Source: JADJOM01 sp963817435 (GTDB taxonomy: Bacteria > Gemmatimonadota > Gemmatimonadetes > Gemmatimonadales > GWC2-71-9). Taken from it: 64,000 nt of DNA. Location: NCBI GenBank assembly GCA_963817435.1, contig CAWFNY010000001.1, positions 1,240,001-1,304,000 on the forward strand, in the 5' to 3' direction. The first letter of the stretch is position 1; each line of letters begins with the position of its first letter. The position numbers were made by a program, and so were the translations under genes. Under the pieces are notes generated by a model. It saw only the letters and a list, made by a program, of their open reading frames with translations, did not search any database and was not told the DNA's origin. Of the stretch, positions 60,999-64,000 are shown piece by piece.

Positions 60999-61349
60999 GC
61001 AGCAGTCTCACGGCCGGCGAGGCGTCCGGGATGGCGCCCGGCCACTGGCGCCAGGCATCTGCCGGGCCCGCACCATCCTCCGGATGCGATCCTTGGCCCT
61101 TCAGTGTGAAGCAATACCGATCAGGACGTGCCTGGAACTAGCGATCCACCCGGAAGAGCGTCTCCAGGCTCGAAACCTTCGACAAAAGTGTCGGTCCGTC
61201 AGGCAGATGGGCAGTTCTGAGGGATTTGTGGGGCACAAATGAAGACAGTTTCACCGGAAATTGTATTGCCTTCCGTAGAATTACGGGTAGAATAGGCCAC
61301 ATTAATACGGGTAGCAGAGGCTCGAACTCTTTCACCACGGTAGACACGT
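60999..61349 (+). other. Intergenic stretch, 351 bases
   Basis: No gene is supported. It turns AT-richer toward the multihaem cytochrome gene and holds the promoter candidate at 61266. No hairpin with a T-run was recognised after subunit D. Confidence 0.6.
61266..61293 (+). promoter_or_regulatory. Sigma-70-like promoter for the nine-haem cytochrome gene
   Basis: TTGCCT (61266-61271) and TAGAAT (61288-61293) with a 16-base spacer, 57 bases before the ATG at 61350. The -10 matches five of six consensus bases. Confidence 0.45.
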
Positions 61350-63254
61350 ATGAGTCCTTCGCGAGTGCTGTCCCGCTTGGGTTCCGTGGTGCTGGCCGTC
61401 TCAGCCGCTGCATGGCTGGGAGCCTGCACCGACATTGTGTACCGCGATCGACCGCCGTTCAGTCCGCCACCCGATGCCAATAGCGGATTCCTCGGCTACT
61501 TCGACGTCGCCACGCAGAAGACGAATTGTGGCAATTGCCACGTTGATCACCAGGCCAGGTGGGAGGGCACGAAACACGCCCAAGCCTGGGCGACGCTTCA
61601 GGGCATCGGTCAGTCGGGGAATGCCGCCTGCGTCGGCTGTCACACGGTGAACGAGAATGGCAATCTGGCTACGGCACCTGCCGGCTATTCCTCGGTAAAG
61701 AGCGCGGCCTATCAGGACGTGCAATGCGAGACCTGCCACGGCCCTGGGTTCACCCACGTTCAGACGCCCGACGCGAATACGGCGCCCCTGGCGAGCATTC
61801 ACGTCGACACCACGAAGAATTCGGCAAACGCCATAGCAACTGGTTCCTGCGCCGCATGCCACCAGGACACGCACCATCCGCAATGGGAAGAGTGGCGGCA
61901 ATCGATGCACGCGAGCATGGGCCGCCACAACGATGAGGAATTGTGCCTGCAGTGCCACACGGGCCAGGGCGCGCTGGAGGCCTGGGGTGTCACGGCCAAC
62001 TACAAGGAAAAGAATGCGCCAGCAGGATCTTTGGAGGGCATCAGCTGTGCCGTCTGCCATGACCCGCACGACGCCACCAACCCGGGGCAGCTCAGGTACT
62101 CGCTCTCGACCAACAACCAGGACCAGCAGCTGTGCATGAAGTGCCACAATCGGCGCACCGCACCGCTGGTTCTGGACTCGACACGCGCGAAGGACGACCC
62201 CGCCGGCTTCAGCGGCAGCAACTCGCCGCATGCACCGCAGGGAGCCGTCCTGATGGCCACGGCCGGGTACCAGAACTTGAACTACCTCGATCCGGCCGTG
62301 CTCTCGCCCTCCAGCCACGGGCAGCTCGCCAAGAACCCAACCCTGTGCGCCGGCTGTCACGTCTACAGCTTCCCGGGGACGGATGATGCCGGAAATGCCG
62401 TCACCGTGACCGGCCACCTGTTCCGCCCGATCCCCTGCTACATCCCCGGCGGCACCGTGCCCACAGATACGATCAGGAACTGCGCCTATACAACGGCGGA
62501 GCGGTCGTTCAAGTCATGTGCCCAGGCGGGTTGCCACGGCGACGAAGCCACGGCGGCCCAGATCCTGTCCGTCGCGCGGAGCCGGATTCAGGCTCTGACG
62601 GCCGCACTGTGGGTGAATTCGGGCACCTCCAGCGGAATCGACATCAATGATAAGGGCATCATCCCCGCGATTCTCAAGAACACGGATAGTCTGCGGGGCA
62701 CGATCAGTAACCTGAGCCTGCAGGTGAAGACCGCCGCTCTGGCGGGCGCGACCACGATTGACCTGTCTACCTCGAGTGCAACTGTTCTGTCGGGCAGACT
62801 CGCGCCGAGTAACACCTTCAAGATTGGAACTGACCCGACGTTCTACACCGTTCAGAATACCGACACGGCCAAATCCCAAGCTGTCACCGGTGTGCAGATC
62901 TCGCCGGCTCTGGTACAGGCCTACGCAGCCGGGACGAAGGTCACGGTGTATTACCTTGGTCCCCTGTACGCCAATGACAGGGTGATCACCCCGGTCGACG
63001 GGGCCGAGTGGAACGTGCGGGCGTTCGGTGAGGACTCCCTCGGCAATATCCTGTCGGGCTCCACCACCGATCGGTCGCACACCGTACACAACCCGTTCTT
63101 CGCGGAAGCGATGCTGCGGGCCAACATCGCGGAGTTGACCGCCCTGTACGGGTCGCAGCCGTGGTTCCCGGCCCCGCCCCCGGCGCTTCAAGCCATCATG
63201 CGCGGGCCGCTGGGTGCCACGGGCAGCGTGTCGATGCGGGTAGGCTCCAAGTAA
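61350..63254 (+). CDS. Nine-haem lipoprotein cytochrome c
   Basis: 634 residues. Lipobox L-G-A-C with Cys 26. Eight CxxCH motifs start at residues 60, 94, 126, 167, 199, 233, 262 and 333, and one C-x4-CH (C-A-Q-A-G-C-H) at 390. Extra His pairs such as H-P-Q-W-E-E-W could be sixth ligands. The last 230 residues have no Cys and look beta-rich. It resembles DmsE-like or extracellular multihaem cytochromes. The gene just downstream encodes a NapC-like membrane cytochrome, so both may pass electrons across the envelope. Confidence 0.88.
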   Translation: MSPSRVLSRLGSVVLAVSAAAWLGACTDIVYRDRPPFSPPPDANSGFLGYFDVATQKTNCGNCHVDHQARWEGTKHAQAWATLQGIGQSGNAACVGCHTVNENGNLATAPAGYSSVKSAAYQDVQCETCHGPGFTHVQTPDANTAPLASIHVDTTKNSANAIATGSCAACHQDTHHPQWEEWRQSMHASMGRHNDEELCLQCHTGQGALEAWGVTANYKEKNAPAGSLEGISCAVCHDPHDATNPGQLRYSLSTNNQDQQLCMKCHNRRTAPLVLDSTRAKDDPAGFSGSNSPHAPQGAVLMATAGYQNLNYLDPAVLSPSSHGQLAKNPTLCAGCHVYSFPGTDDAGNAVTVTGHLFRPIPCYIPGGTVPTDTIRNCAYTTAERSFKSCAQAGCHGDEATAAQILSVARSRIQALTAALWVNSGTSSGIDINDKGIIPAILKNTDSLRGTISNLSLQVKTAALAGATTIDLSTSSATVLSGRLAPSNTFKIGTDPTFYTVQNTDTAKSQAVTGVQISPALVQAYAAGTKVTVYYLGPLYANDRVITPVDGAEWNVRAFGEDSLGNILSGSTTDRSHTVHNPFFAEAMLRANIAELTALYGSQPWFPAPPPALQAIMRGPLGATGSVSMRVGSK

Positions 63255-63267
63255 CGAAGGGGTACTC

Positions 63268-64000
63268 TTGTTCCGATTGAATGCTGGCCCCGGTGGGACC
63301 CTGCTCGCTGGGGCCGGCTTCTTGCCCATGATTCATCCGCTCCCCCTCGCATTGTCCCTCCAGGACAGCGCGGGGGGAGCGCGTCTCTCGCCGACTGACT
63401 CGACGGTCGACAAGACCCTGCTCGGCGACAAGATCACCCCCATCATCCAGTTCATCTTCCAGAAGCAACCCTGGGTGATGTGGACCGGTGCGGTGATCGC
63501 GCTGGTTCTGGCCGTGATCATCCTCCGATGGCTCTGGATCCGGCGCCAGCCGATCCTGCACTGGGTGACGACTCGGGGCACGGCGGTCAAGGTCGCCCTC
63601 ATCGCCACGATCCTGCTCGCGATGGGCGTCGCGGGAGGGCTGGCCTACAAGGCCAACGAATTCGTGGCGACGGACAAGCGCTTCTGCAACGGCTGCCACA
63701 TCTTCGTTGCGCAGTGGCCAGGCGTGGGTGCTCCCCGACACCGGCAACTACACACTGGTCCCGAGGCTCGAGGGCAAGCACGACTCGCATAAGCTGCCAC
63801 ACCTGCCACCCGCTGAAGCCGCTCAAGGAAGGCATCAAGCTCATCTTCTGGATGTCGGGAGTCCGGGACGAGAAGATCCCGGCGCACGCCAAGGTGCCTC
63901 GGAAGGTCTGCGAGCGCTGTCACGTGCAGGGCGCGGCGAAGGAGACCTGGCAGGCGATCGCCTCGACTGCCGGCCACCGAACCCATCTCGAGTCCGATTC
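63268..64000 (+). pseudogene. NapC/NirT-like membrane cytochrome c, frameshifted and cut by window end
   Basis: TTG 63268 with GAAGGGGTACTC upstream. Two helices (about 70-92 and 108-128) precede the haem motif C-N-G-C-H. The frame then breaks: removing one base near 63710 gives S-G-Q-A-W-V-L-P-D-T-G-N-Y-T-L-V, and one near 63789 gives S-C-H-T-C-H-P-L-K and later C-E-R-C-H. With both, the product is a NapC/NirT-type quinol-oxidising cytochrome with at least three haems. As read it stops at 63792. The window ends in frame of the restored product. Confidence 0.7.

Noticed and set aside
61138..61413. 91-residue minus-strand frame before the nine-haem cytochrome
   Set aside because: No domain or convincing ribosome-binding site, and it overlaps the promoter and start of the real gene.

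Overview
The window is GC-rich, densely coded and almost free of intergenic space, with many 1-, 4- and 8-base start/stop overlaps. The gene set fits a Gemmatimonadota-like, facultatively respiring Gram-negative bacterium: a cbb3 oxidase operon, a clade II (Sec-exported) N2O reductase cluster, a V/A-type ATPase, CcmF/CcmH cytochrome maturation, TonB, Hanks-type kinase, S9 peptidase and multihaem cytochromes. The phylum is an inference from gene content; no rRNA or marker-gene comparison was possible. No tRNA, rRNA, CRISPR, insertion sequence or phage gene was seen.

Layout. 1-8058: end of a DUF983 gene, a divergent TauE/UreH-like gene, then ccoNOQPGHIS. 8065-13257: small membrane and HHH proteins, a secreted monohaem cytochrome, Hsp20, DUF302, CHAD and phosphoribosyltransferase genes, and an RMD1 homologue; several of these promoters carry tandem 11-bp-phased TTCA repeats. 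13268-21030: two small NnrS/HCO-like membrane proteins, an Fe-S Rrf2 regulator and the nos cluster (cytochrome c, nosZ, NosB-like, nosL, nosD, nosF, nosY). 21141-26086 (minus): TonB-like, NRAMP-related, ABC exporter pair, DUF1611. 26269-31016 (minus): pspA, a YbjN-like gene, and upstream of them in one operon twelve small paralogous membrane proteins resembling PspB, behind an ECF-type promoter candidate. 31134-40060 (minus): split L-serine dehydratase, a small frameshifted gene, Ser/Thr kinase, S9 peptidase, uvrA. 40228-45481 (plus): TPR, macro-domain, degenerate transglutaminase and ABC exporter operon. 45495-52591: threonine-dehydratase-like enzyme, a lipoprotein, a small exported protein, a CcmI-like/zinc-ribbon protein, ccmH, ccmF and a zinc-ribbon protein. 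52823-60998: complete V/A-type ATPase operon. 61350-64000: nine-haem lipoprotein cytochrome and a NapC/NirT-like cytochrome that runs off the end.

How the parts fit together. Much of the window concerns membrane energetics: oxygen (cbb3) and N2O (Nos) as electron acceptors, cytochrome c assembly, a rotary ATPase and a possible extracellular electron conduit. The pspA region looks like an envelope-stress module in which a single PspB-type partner has been expanded into a twelve-gene array. This is the most unusual feature here.

Several genes (30737-31016, 32689-32905, the 3' end of 32902-34857, and 63268-64000) need a one-base deletion to restore a sensible reading frame. That pattern suggests residual one-base insertions in the assembly, or true pseudogenes, and should be kept in mind when using those entries.
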